This document shows, piece by piece, positions 1 to 7,041 of a stretch of 43,634 nt of DNA. Every line of letters starts with the position of its first letter. Positions within the stretch are counted from its first letter, which is position 1. Source of the stretch: Clostridiales bacterium (lineage in GTDB: Bacteria > Bacillota > Clostridia > Lachnospirales > Lachnospiraceae); NCBI GenBank assembly GCA_029227635.1, contig JAQYAH010000020.1, forward strand, positions 1 through 43,634, written 5' to 3'. Below the pieces are notes generated by a model that was given only the letters and a program-made list of their open reading frames with translations, was not told where the DNA came from and searched no databases. A program made the position numbers and the translations under genes.

Positions 1-576
1 GAGGTATTCTCCAACGCCGGTAACGGTACCGCCGGTACCTACACCTGCCACGAAGATATCTACCTTGCCATCGGTGTCTTCCCAAATCTCAGGTCCGGTA
101 TATTTTCTGTGAGCCGCGGGGTTGGCGGGGTTTATGAACTGACCAGCAATGAAGCTGTTGGGAATCTCTGCAGCAAGTTCTTCCGCCTTGGCGATAGCTC
201 CCTTCATTCCCTTGGCGCCCTCGGAGAGTACCAATTCAGCACCGTAGGCTTTCATGAGCTGACGACGTTCAACGCTCATGGTATCAGGCATTACAATGAT
301 GATGCGATAGCCTCTTGCAGCAGCAACAGCGGCAAGTCCGATTCCGGTATTTCCTGAAGTGGGCTCAATAATCACTGATCCTTCTTTTAAGGTTCCGTCT
401 GCCTCTGCAGTGTCAATCATCTCCCTTGCTACACGGTCTTTGACTGAACCGGCAGGGTTAAAGTATTCAAGCTTGGCAATGACCCTGGCTTTGAGGTCGT
501 TGGCTTTCTCTGTGTTAGTGAGTTCTACTAAGGGTGTCTTTCCAATAAGCTGGTCTACTGTTGAATAAACTTTCAT
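1..576 (-). CDS. cysK: Cysteine synthase A, partial (N-terminal 192 residues)
   Basis: O-acetylserine sulfhydrylase, the PLP enzyme that makes cysteine from O-acetylserine and sulfide in the cytoplasm. The reading frame is open from the ATG at 576 to the window edge, so the C-terminal third is missing. Visible family signatures are GSVKDR with the PLP-binding lysine near residue 45, the substrate loop PTSGNTG near residue 70, and the glycine-rich phosphate-binding GTGGT near residue 182. An AAGGAA sits about 12 bases before the ATG. The gene is divergent from an Rrf2-family regulator, a common arrangement for cysteine regulons. Cystathionine beta-synthase-like paralogues share these motifs, but the overall sequence reads as CysK. 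Confidence 0.93.
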   Translation of the reverse strand, partial: MKVYSTVDQLIGKTPLVELTNTEKANDLKARVIAKLEYFNPAGSVKDRVAREMIDTAEADGTLKEGSVIIEPTSGNTGIGLAAVAAARGYRIIIVMPDTMSVERRQLMKAYGAELVLSEGAKGMKGAIAKAEELAAEIPNSFIAGQFINPANPAAHRKYTGPEIWEDTDGKVDIFVAGVGTGGTVTGVGEYL

Positions 577-654
577 CTCGTTGTTCCTTCAAAACCTTTC
601 TGTATTACTATTTCAACATCTGCAATGTCAAAGGCATTGTTATATGATAATCGA

Positions 655-683
655 ATAATACACCCATTAACCTATTAAGTCAA
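655..683 (-). promoter_or_regulatory. cysK promoter
   Basis: On the minus strand TTGACT (678-683) and TATTAT (655-660) are separated by exactly 17 bases, a near-consensus sigma-A promoter about 80 bases upstream of the cysK start. The -35 box lies inside the inverted repeat at 670-688, so a protein bound there should block RNA polymerase. Confidence 0.7.
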
Positions 684-688
684 TAGGT
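670..688. promoter_or_regulatory. Putative Rrf2-family operator
   Basis: A 7-bp inverted repeat ACCTATT / AATAGGT with a 5-base spacer. It overlaps the cysK -35 box and lies upstream of the divergent Rrf2 gene. Dyads of this size fit dimeric Rrf2 regulators. A weaker CCTAT/ATAGG pair (738-762) overlaps the rrf2 promoter itself, consistent with autoregulation. Confidence 0.5.
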
Positions 689-730
689 AAAAGTAAAAAA
701 AGATTGTTTTTTTCATAACTCCCATAAAAC

Positions 731-759
731 TTGAATTCCTATTTACACTACAGTATTAT
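731..759 (+). promoter_or_regulatory. Promoter of the Rrf2-family regulator
   Basis: TTGAAT (731-736), a 17-base spacer and TATTAT (754-759) lie shortly upstream of the regulator's GAGGAGG ribosome binding site. Confidence 0.5.
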
Positions 760-783
760 AGGTAATAGAGAGGAGGCAATGAT

Positions 784-1227
784 ATGATCCCGACAAAAGG
801 CAGATATGCCATAAGATTGATGGTGGACCTTGCTGAGCAGAGTTCAGATGAATACATAAGACTAGACGACATAGCCGAAAGACAGGAAGTGTCAAAGAAA
901 TATCTTGAGGCCATTGTAAAGCTTCTGGTTAAGGAGAAGCTGGTAGTTGGAGTCAGCGGAAAGAAGGGAGGCTACAAGCTGACCAGAGATCCAGGGGAAT
1001 ATAAGATCTCTGAGATACTGTATGCCACCGGAATCAGCTTGTCCCCGGTAGTTTGTCTCGAGGAAGCAGCAGAGGATTGTCCCAGAGCCGGACACTGTAA
1101 GACGCTTCCCATGTGGATGGAGTTTGACCGGATAGTAAAAAATTTCTTCTCGGGTATCACCCTTAAAGATCTGGCAGAGGGTTTATCTTTCGATAACGTG
1201 GATTTTCAGGAATTCGCACAACTTTAA
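784..1227 (+). CDS. Rrf2-family transcriptional regulator (IscR/CymR-like)
   Basis: A 147-residue Rrf2-family DNA-binding protein. Residues 1-80 form the winged helix, with SKKYLEAIVKLL as the recognition region and GKKGGYKL as the wing. A three-cysteine cluster follows (C-x7-C-x5-C, residues about 91-105), the arrangement that holds an iron-sulfur cluster in IscR-type members. CymR, the Bacillus cysteine regulator, belongs to the same family. The divergent cysK and the dyad over the cysK -35 box suggest that it controls cysteine synthesis, with the cysteine cluster possibly sensing redox or Fe-S status. That role is inferred. The ATG follows GAGGAGG at good spacing. Confidence 0.85.
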   Translation: MIPTKGRYAIRLMVDLAEQSSDEYIRLDDIAERQEVSKKYLEAIVKLLVKEKLVVGVSGKKGGYKLTRDPGEYKISEILYATGISLSPVVCLEEAAEDCPRAGHCKTLPMWMEFDRIVKNFFSGITLKDLAEGLSFDNVDFQEFAQL

Positions 1228-1270
1228 TAACATTCCACTTTTTCTCCGATAAGCAAATCAATATTTTTTT

Positions 1271-1319
1271 GAATATAACAGTATATAACAGTTGACAACA
1301 GTTATATACTGTTATATTC
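1271..1319. promoter_or_regulatory. 49-bp near-perfect palindromic operator over the gntR promoter
   Basis: The segment is a palindrome centred on base 1295 in which only one of the 24 base pairs (1290/1300) fails. It contains smaller repeated units such as ACAGTATATAAC. It covers the -35 box and spacer of the GntR gene promoter. The size suggests two adjacent dimers of the YtrA-type regulator encoded immediately downstream. Confidence 0.75.
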
Positions 1320-1320
1320 T
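1292..1320 (+). promoter_or_regulatory. Promoter of the GntR-ABC operon
   Basis: TTGACA (1292-1297), a 17-base spacer and TATTCT (1315-1320) precede an AGGAGGTG ribosome binding site and the GntR ATG. The promoter is buried in the palindrome, which implies autorepression. Confidence 0.7.
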
Positions 1321-1344
1321 GTTTATGGGTTTAGGAGGTGAAAA

Positions 1345-1716
1345 ATGCAGATCATATTGAATCACTCATCTATGACTCCGATCTACGAACAGGTAGTAGA
1401 TCAGATCAAGACAGAGATAATCGAAAACCGACTTAAGGAGGGAGACGTCCTTCCCTCAGTCCGTTCCTTAGCGGGAACATTAAAGATCAGCGCCCTCACA
1501 GTTAAGAAAGCCTACGATGCCTTGGAGAGTGAAGGCTTTACGGTGACAGTCCACGGCAAGGGCACTTACGTGGCGGCAGCAGACAAGAGTATGGCTATGG
1601 AAGCCAGGAGAAAGGCTGTAGAAGATGAGATGTCACTTGTGGTGGATAAAGCCCGACTGGTGGGGATGAGAGATGACGAGATCAGAGATATGCTTGAGGT
1701 ATTATTGGAGATCTGA
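1345..1716 (+). CDS. GntR-family regulator, YtrA subfamily
   Basis: A short 123-residue GntR protein: an N-terminal winged helix (about residues 10-78, with LPSVRSLAGTLKISALTVKKAY-type core and a GKGTYV wing) and only a short helical tail, which is typical of the YtrA subfamily. These regulators usually repress their own operon together with an adjacent ABC exporter. Its stop codon overlaps the first possible ATG of the ABC ATPase gene, so the two genes are translationally linked. The 49-bp palindrome over its promoter is the likely binding site. Confidence 0.9.
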   Translation: MQIILNHSSMTPIYEQVVDQIKTEIIENRLKEGDVLPSVRSLAGTLKISALTVKKAYDALESEGFTVTVHGKGTYVAAADKSMAMEARRKAVEDEMSLVVDKARLVGMRDDEIRDMLEVLLEI

Positions 1717-1733
1717 TGCCAAGAGGTGGAGAA

Positions 1734-2579
1734 ATGGTTAAAGTAGATAATTTGCAGAAGAATTACGGGGGCTTTAAGCTCAATATTTCAATGGAAGCAG
1801 TTGAAGGCAGAGTAACTGCGGTTGTCGGTAAGAACGGTGCCGGAAAGACTACTCTTATCAAGGCGATTTTGGGGATGATAAGGCCGGACGGAGGAAGTAC
1901 CGAGATCTTTGGAATCTCCTCTGACCGACTCACTGCAGAGGAGAAGCTGAGGATCGGAGTGACCTTGGCAGATTCCGGTTTTTCCAACGAGCTGTCTGTG
2001 GAGGATGTTATACGTATTCTCCGGAAGGCTTATCCTTCCTTCAATGAAGAACTGTACAGAAGACTGTGCAAAGAGGAGCGCATAGATACTAAGAAACAGC
2101 TGAGAAAGCTCTCCACAGGTATGAAGACCAAGATCCGAGTATTTAACGCCATAACCCACAAGGCAGACTTCCTTGTGCTGGATGAGCCTACCGCCGGATT
2201 GGATGTAGATGCGAGAAATCATATTCTGGATCTTCTCCGGGAATTCATGGAAGAAGACGAGAGACGCTCCATTCTGATCACTTCCCATATTGCTTCTGAT
2301 ATTGAGAATATCAGCGACGAGATTTACATGATCGACAATGGCAGGATACTTCTTCATGAGGAGACCGGAAACATTCTAGATTACTACGGGGTAGTCAAAG
2401 TGAGAGATGAGGACTATGAAGATCTGGATAAGCAGTATATTCTGTGCAGCCGCAAAGGTAGTTTTGGCTATGAATGTCTCACCAGTGCGAAGCAGTTTTA
2501 TGCGGAGAACTATCCCAATGCCGTGGTTGAGAACAGTGGCATTGACGATCTTATCATTATGATGACAGGAGGTAGGTAA
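1734..2579 (+). CDS. ABC transporter ATP-binding protein (exporter type)
   Basis: The nucleotide-binding subunit of a two-component ABC exporter. It shows Walker A GKNGAGKTT near residue 35, a signature LSTGMKTK that departs from LSGGQ, Walker B FLVLDEPTAGLD and an H-loop ITSH. The ATG at 1734 is preferred over the in-frame ATG at 1716 because GAGGTGGA lies 4-10 bases before it and the product then begins MVKVDNL, a normal start for this family. About 70 residues follow the ATPase domain. Genes downstream of YtrA-type regulators often act in antimicrobial peptide resistance or envelope stress. The substrate here is unknown. Confidence 0.88.
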   Translation: MVKVDNLQKNYGGFKLNISMEAVEGRVTAVVGKNGAGKTTLIKAILGMIRPDGGSTEIFGISSDRLTAEEKLRIGVTLADSGFSNELSVEDVIRILRKAYPSFNEELYRRLCKEERIDTKKQLRKLSTGMKTKIRVFNAITHKADFLVLDEPTAGLDVDARNHILDLLREFMEEDERRSILITSHIASDIENISDEIYMIDNGRILLHEETGNILDYYGVVKVRDEDYEDLDKQYILCSRKGSFGYECLTSAKQFYAENYPNAVVENSGIDDLIIMMTGGR

Positions 2580-2580
2580 T

Positions 2581-3228
2581 ATGAGAGGCCTTATTGAAAA
2601 AGATATTCGTCTGCTCCTTTTGAGAAGAAGGCTATTTGTTCTTTTTGCGGTAATGGGTGTATTGCTTGGATACGTTCAGAGTGGATTTTTTGCTGCCGGC
2701 TATGTTACCATACTGTCCTGTTCTTTTGTGATGTCCCTGGCAAATTATGATGAGTTTGACAACTCAGTAGCTTTCCTTATGACTTTGCCGGCTTCCAGAA
2801 AGCAATTTGTTCTCTCCAGATATATTTCCGGAGGAATATGTCTGGCTTGCGGATTCCTGCTCGGTGTCTGTGCTTTTGTGGCAGCTGCAGTTATACGGCA
2901 TGATTCGATCATCTTTTCAGAGGTTTTACCCGGTCTTACGATTCTGATTCCCGTTTTTGCGCTGTTTCTTGCGCTGGTGATACCGGTACAGTACAAATTC
3001 GGAGCAGATAAGGGCAGAGTCATTACCTGTGTTATCATTGGATTGATGGGAGGCCTGGTAATGATCGGAAGACAGCTTTTTTCTGAGGAAGTTCTTATTA
3101 AAATCGGGACAGCAATCGACAAGATGGGAGACGTGGCGATCCTTGGAATATTGCTTCTGGTTTCAATAGTGGGTGTGATCATTTCCATGGCGATCAGCAT
3201 CAGTATAATAGAAGCAAAAGAGTTCTAG
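2581..3228 (+). CDS. ABC-2 type transporter permease
   Basis: A 215-residue membrane protein with about six hydrophobic segments, beginning one base after the ATPase stop and preceded by AGGAGG. The segment SLANYDEFDNSVAFLMTLPA matches the ABC-2 permease family that pairs with YtrA-regulated ATPases: a cytoplasmic strip after the first membrane helices, then TLPASRKQFVLSRY. It presumably forms the membrane channel for the preceding ATPase. No periplasmic binding protein is present, consistent with export. Confidence 0.82.
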   Translation: MRGLIEKDIRLLLLRRRLFVLFAVMGVLLGYVQSGFFAAGYVTILSCSFVMSLANYDEFDNSVAFLMTLPASRKQFVLSRYISGGICLACGFLLGVCAFVAAAVIRHDSIIFSEVLPGLTILIPVFALFLALVIPVQYKFGADKGRVITCVIIGLMGGLVMIGRQLFSEEVLIKIGTAIDKMGDVAILGILLLVSIVGVIISMAISISIIEAKEF

Positions 3229-3300
3229 GACAGCTGTTTTTAGTTTATAATCTAAGAGAGTCAGTGTTTTTTTGAAATGTAAAGCCTGTGCAACCGGCAG

Positions 3301-3329
3301 TTGACAAATTGAAAAGCCGGCAATATTGT
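3301..3329 (+). promoter_or_regulatory. Promoter of the XRE regulator gene
   Basis: TTGACA (3301-3306), 17 bases and TATTGT (3324-3329). A CCGGC/GCCGG inverted repeat flanks the -35 region and may be an operator. Confidence 0.5.
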
Positions 3330-3397
3330 GTGCAATCGTGAAAACTGGTAGTTTTTGGATAACAGATCAAACAGTTTTCGAGGAAAGGATTAGTACA

Positions 3398-4399
3398 ATG
3401 ATTCTTGCAGATAAGATTATCAATGAAAGAAAAAAGAACGGTTGGTCCCAGGAAGAACTGGCGGAGAAATTAAATGTATCCCGGCAGTCGGTTTCAAAGT
3501 GGGAGGGAGCTCAGTCAGTTCCCGACCTGGCCAAAATACTTAAGCTGGCGGAGGTCTTTGGGGTTACTACCGACTACCTCCTTAGAGATGAGTTGGAACT
3601 CGAAGTCCTCATGGGTAATGAAAGTGTAAATGAAGCTTTTGCCGATGGGACAGTTGTGAGGAGAGTCACAATGCAGGAGGCGGATGACTTCTACGAGTAT
3701 AATCTTCACAAGAGTTCCAGAATTGCCCTTGGAGTATCCATGTGCATTGCCTCTCCGGCACTTCTCATTTTCCTTTGTGGACTTGCTGAATCGGGAATAA
3801 TCGGAATAAGTGAAGAAGTTGCGGCATTCATAGGAATGTTCACGCTTCTTGCCCTGGTGGCGGGAGCTGTAGCGATCTTTATTATTACAGGCTCAAGAGA
3901 TGAGGATTTCAAGTATCTGGAGAAAGAGTATATTGAGACAGAGTATGGTGTGAGCGGCAAATATAGAGAGAAAAAGCTCGCCTATAGAAACACTTTTACT
4001 TTATCCATTGCCCTGGGAGTAGTGCTCTGTATCGTGAGCGTTATCCCGGTGGTGTGCACCGGAGTGCTTGAGGCTCCTGAGCATATTACAGTGGCTATGG
4101 TCAGCCTCCTTCTTCTTATGGTAGCCACGGGAGTGAATCGAATCGTCAATGCCGGTATAGTTATGGGATGCTTTGATATGCTCCTTGAGGAAGGAGATTA
4201 CACTCCGGAGAAAAAACAGGAAGAGAAAAACACCGAGGTCTTTGCGACGATCTACTGGATGCTGATTACCGCCGGATATCTTGCCTGGAGCTTTATCACA
4301 ATGAAATGGGCGATTACCTGGATCATCTGGCCAATAGCCGGTGTTCTTTTCGGAGCACTGGTTCCAATTGTCAATCTGATTCGCAAATCTACAAAATAG
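3398..4399 (+). CDS. XRE-family HTH regulator with C-terminal membrane segments
   Basis: A 333-residue protein with an N-terminal Cro/C1-type helix-turn-helix (residues about 5-65: WSQEELAEKLNVSRQSVSKWE, then PDLAKILKLAEVFGVTTDYLL) and a C-terminal half carrying about six hydrophobic segments, including one ending in GFVL-like and WAITWIIWPIAGVLFG stretches. Such membrane-tethered XRE proteins are common in Clostridia but their signals are mostly unknown. The ATG at 3398 is chosen because AGGAAAGGA precedes it. An upstream in-frame ATG at 3326 would sit on the -10 box. It is alone in its transcription unit. Confidence 0.82.
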   Translation: MILADKIINERKKNGWSQEELAEKLNVSRQSVSKWEGAQSVPDLAKILKLAEVFGVTTDYLLRDELELEVLMGNESVNEAFADGTVVRRVTMQEADDFYEYNLHKSSRIALGVSMCIASPALLIFLCGLAESGIIGISEEVAAFIGMFTLLALVAGAVAIFIITGSRDEDFKYLEKEYIETEYGVSGKYREKKLAYRNTFTLSIALGVVLCIVSVIPVVCTGVLEAPEHITVAMVSLLLLMVATGVNRIVNAGIVMGCFDMLLEEGDYTPEKKQEEKNTEVFATIYWMLITAGYLAWSFITMKWAITWIIWPIAGVLFGALVPIVNLIRKSTK

Positions 4400-4404
4400 T
4401 AAAA

Positions 4405-4466
4405 ATAAGGTACCTGTCAAGTCATTGCCTCAAATTCTTAAGGTCAGGGCTCTTCAGGTACCTTAT
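4405..4466. terminator. Stem with long loop between convergent genes
   Basis: ATAAGGTACCTG (4405-4416) and CAGGTACCTTAT (4455-4466) form a perfect 12-bp inverted repeat with a 38-base loop. It lies between the XRE gene and the convergent dehydrogenase gene. The loop is long and the T-tract poor, so termination is plausible but not certain. Confidence 0.4.
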
Positions 4467-4482
4467 ATTATGTCAGTATCTG

Positions 4483-5481
4483 TTAGCTGATGCGGTCAAA
4501 CATCTGCTTTGTGATGCGATAGAGAGGTTTCTCTCCCTTGAATACTCTTTCCAGTTCTTCCGCAGCCCGGTCTGTGAGATCGGTGCAGTCCTCAATACAG
4601 CCGGCAATGTGGGGAATGAGATCCACATTGTTGAGAGTGCGGAGAGGGCTGTCAGCCGCAGGGGGTTCGGGAGCACATACATCCAGATATGCGTAGAAAC
4701 GTCCCTTCTGAAGCTCCTCGATCATAGCGGGTTCATCAATGAGATCGCCTCTTGCGGAGTTGACGATGAGGGCTTCATCTTTCATAACCGCAAAAACATC
4801 CTTGTTGATCATCTTCTCGGTGTGAGCGTTTAAGGGTGCATGAAGGCTTAAGATATCACATCTTCTGGCGAGTTCCATGAGCTCGACTTTTCTTGCTCCA
4901 AGCTCTCTTGCTCCTTCCTCGTCAAGGTAGGGATCGTAAACCAGGATGTGGCATCTGAAGGGCTCAAGGAGACGGATGATATTTCTTCCAACCTGGCTGG
5001 CCCCAACAATACCTACAGTCTTATGTCTGAGCTCTCTGGCAGGCCAGCATTCAGACTCTCTCCAACCGCCGTTTCTGATGGTTCGGTTAAGGGCACCTGC
5101 TCTTTTCTGGCCCATGATCATCATTCCAAGGGTTGTCTCGGCTACGGTCTCAGCCAGAACCGGGCTGGAGCCGATTACGATGATTCCACGTTCGAACATC
5201 TCGTCGCAGACATTTCGCTTAACACTTCCACCCATGTGTACCATGGCCTTGAGACGGGGAGCGGCGTCAAGAACGTCTTTATCTATTCTTGCAACACCCC
5301 AGCTGGTGATAACTGCATCGGCCTCGGGAAGAAGCTTAATGAGATCTTCCTTCGTAGCGGGTTCTTCGCCCTCATGGTGAATAAGTGTTGCAAAGCTTTC
5401 CAGTTTTGTTATTTCTTCGTCACGAATGAGGCGGTTATAGTTTTTCTTACCAATAGTAATTGCTATAACTGGTTTTGACAT
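4483..5481 (-). CDS. D-isomer-specific 2-hydroxyacid dehydrogenase
   Basis: An NAD-dependent oxidoreductase of the phosphoglycerate dehydrogenase superfamily, 332 residues. The Rossmann nucleotide-binding loop reads VGIVGASQVGRNI, and the catalytic Arg-Glu-His set is seen in NSARGD, CAPEPP and PHIAGC. The start at 5481 (MSKPVIAIT) is chosen because GGAGG lies at 5490-5494. The ATG at 5496 overlaps that ribosome binding site. It follows an FGGY kinase on the same strand after 85 bases, suggesting joint use in breakdown of a sugar or sugar acid. It lacks the C-terminal ACT domain of SerA. The exact hydroxyacid is unknown. Confidence 0.85.
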   Translation of the reverse strand: MSKPVIAITIGKKNYNRLIRDEEITKLESFATLIHHEGEEPATKEDLIKLLPEADAVITSWGVARIDKDVLDAAPRLKAMVHMGGSVKRNVCDEMFERGIIVIGSSPVLAETVAETTLGMMIMGQKRAGALNRTIRNGGWRESECWPARELRHKTVGIVGASQVGRNIIRLLEPFRCHILVYDPYLDEEGARELGARKVELMELARRCDILSLHAPLNAHTEKMINKDVFAVMKDEALIVNSARGDLIDEPAMIEELQKGRFYAYLDVCAPEPPAADSPLRTLNNVDLIPHIAGCIEDCTDLTDRAAEELERVFKGEKPLYRITKQMFDRIS

Positions 5482-5511
5482 ATGTCTATCCTCCATAAAA
5501 TAATACTTCTT

Positions 5512-5530
5512 TGTTTCCTAACAGGAAACA
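5512..5530. repeat. Inverted repeat upstream of the dehydrogenase
   Basis: TGTTTCCT-aac-AGGAAACA, a perfect 8-bp dyad 30 bases upstream of the dehydrogenase start and downstream of the kinase gene. With no T-tract it looks more like a regulator site or RNA-processing hairpin than a terminator. Confidence 0.35.
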
Positions 5531-5566
5531 TGATTTCTAAACCTGCTTTTATTATATTACATACCT

Positions 5567-7021
5567 CTACATTATACTATACTTTCTGTAGATTTCTTCA
5601 TATAATAGCGATTTTTCAGAATCGGGTGTTACATTCCGGCGTCCGGTTTTGAAAAGGTCAAAAACCTCCTCCACATTATCTCCAAGTCCGAGATACACAC
5701 CCCCAAGAATTGCGGCTCCCAAGGTGGCATCGTGTTCATAGGTGCTGACTTTAATGGGAACACCAAGAATCTCCGAGATGATAGTAGGCCAGTAACTGCT
5801 CCTTGCCGCACCTCCCACCAGGGTGAGGCTGCCTTTTACCGGGGCTTTGGAGGTAAAGTTCTCATAGGTCTTTTTGAAGTCGAAGACTATAGACTCATAA
5901 ACAGCTCTGCAAAAGTCGGCATCTGTGTTAGAGTCCTTCACATTCTGAAAGGTTCCCTCGTTGCCCTTGCCGGTAAAAGCCCGGAAAAAGACGCCGTTTG
6001 CCCCGGCCGGGGATTCTTTTGCCAAAAGAGTCATCTCCTTTAAGGCGGACTTTCGGTCCGGAAGATTTCTGCGCTTCATGAGTTCCGGAATCCACCACTC
6101 AACGGAGGTGCCGATTCCACCTACCAGATTTGAGGCGATCTTTAGTCCGGGAAGGGCGTGATAGTTGGTCTCAAGTCCGGAGTTTTCCTCCTTATCCTCC
6201 AAAATGGAGCAGATCACCCAGGCAGTTCCGGTTCCGATCCAGGAGTCTCCCGGGTGAAAACTTCCAAGGCCCACTGCCTCAGAGGTTCTGTCGTGCATGG
6301 AGTTGAGAACGGGAATTCCAGCAGGCAGGCCCATGGCTTTTGCCGGAGCATCAAGGAGGTTACCGCATAAGGCTCCGGAGGGAAGGCACTTAGAGACTGC
6401 CGAAAGATCCAGACCCGCATAGCGAAGGAGATCCTCATCCCAGGTATTGTCCCTTACATTGTAGAGCTGGGATAGTCCTGCAGCGGAGGGATCCGTTATA
6501 GAACTTCCCACCAGCTTATTGATGACAAAATCATTAAGGCAAGGCCATCGCTTTGCTTTTGCAAAGATCTCCGGTTCATTTTCTCTCATCCAAAGGATCA
6601 TGGCCAGAGGCAGTCCCGCCTGAAGTCTGCGGCCGGTTTTGGCTTTGATGACATCCCCGAAAGGCTCCCTGTCGATTTTTTGAACAAGATCTTTTGCCCG
6701 GTTATCCATCCAGGTGATCATGGGGTAGACCGGATCCCCATCGACAGTGCAGGGAATCACGGAGCCACCCTGGCACACAATGGAGATTACGATGGGATCA
6801 AAGTCGAGGGATTTTTTCCTGGCGGCCTCGATCGCTCCTTTTGCTCCGCCATAAATTGCTAAAAGGACTTCCTCAGGGTCCTGCTCGAAAAAACCGGAGG
6901 GCTTCTCCAAAAATCCGTAAGGGACACTGTCGAAGGCAAGGGTGTTTCCTTTCAGGTCAAAAACGGTGGTTTTGGCGGTGGTGGTGCCAATATCAAGTAC
7001 GATTATGTTTCCTTTTTTCAT
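5567..7021 (-). CDS. FGGY-family carbohydrate kinase (xylulokinase/gluconokinase-like)
   Basis: A 484-residue sugar kinase that would phosphorylate a pentulose, polyol or sugar acid with ATP. The N-terminal phosphate loop VLDIGTTTAKTTVFD, the WMDNRA segment, the catalytic-aspartate motif NSMHDRTSEAVG (near residue 243) and the C-terminal adenosine motif LTLVGGAARSSYW are all present, at the family's usual length (about 480-520). It lies 20 bases downstream of topB and upstream of the dehydrogenase on the same strand. The GTGTAW segment fits the FGGY ATP site. Substrate cannot be told from sequence alone. Confidence 0.85.
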   Translation of the reverse strand: MKKGNIIVLDIGTTTAKTTVFDLKGNTLAFDSVPYGFLEKPSGFFEQDPEEVLLAIYGGAKGAIEAARKKSLDFDPIVISIVCQGGSVIPCTVDGDPVYPMITWMDNRAKDLVQKIDREPFGDVIKAKTGRRLQAGLPLAMILWMRENEPEIFAKAKRWPCLNDFVINKLVGSSITDPSAAGLSQLYNVRDNTWDEDLLRYAGLDLSAVSKCLPSGALCGNLLDAPAKAMGLPAGIPVLNSMHDRTSEAVGLGSFHPGDSWIGTGTAWVICSILEDKEENSGLETNYHALPGLKIASNLVGGIGTSVEWWIPELMKRRNLPDRKSALKEMTLLAKESPAGANGVFFRAFTGKGNEGTFQNVKDSNTDADFCRAVYESIVFDFKKTYENFTSKAPVKGSLTLVGGAARSSYWPTIISEILGVPIKVSTYEHDATLGAAILGGVYLGLGDNVEEVFDLFKTGRRNVTPDSEKSLLYEEIYRKYSIM

Positions 7022-7041
7022 ATGTAATGCCTCTGTATTGT

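Noticed and set aside
4306-4833. Plus-strand open frame over the XRE end and the dehydrogenase
   Set aside because: It is a shadow of two well-supported genes, with no ribosome binding site and no family features.
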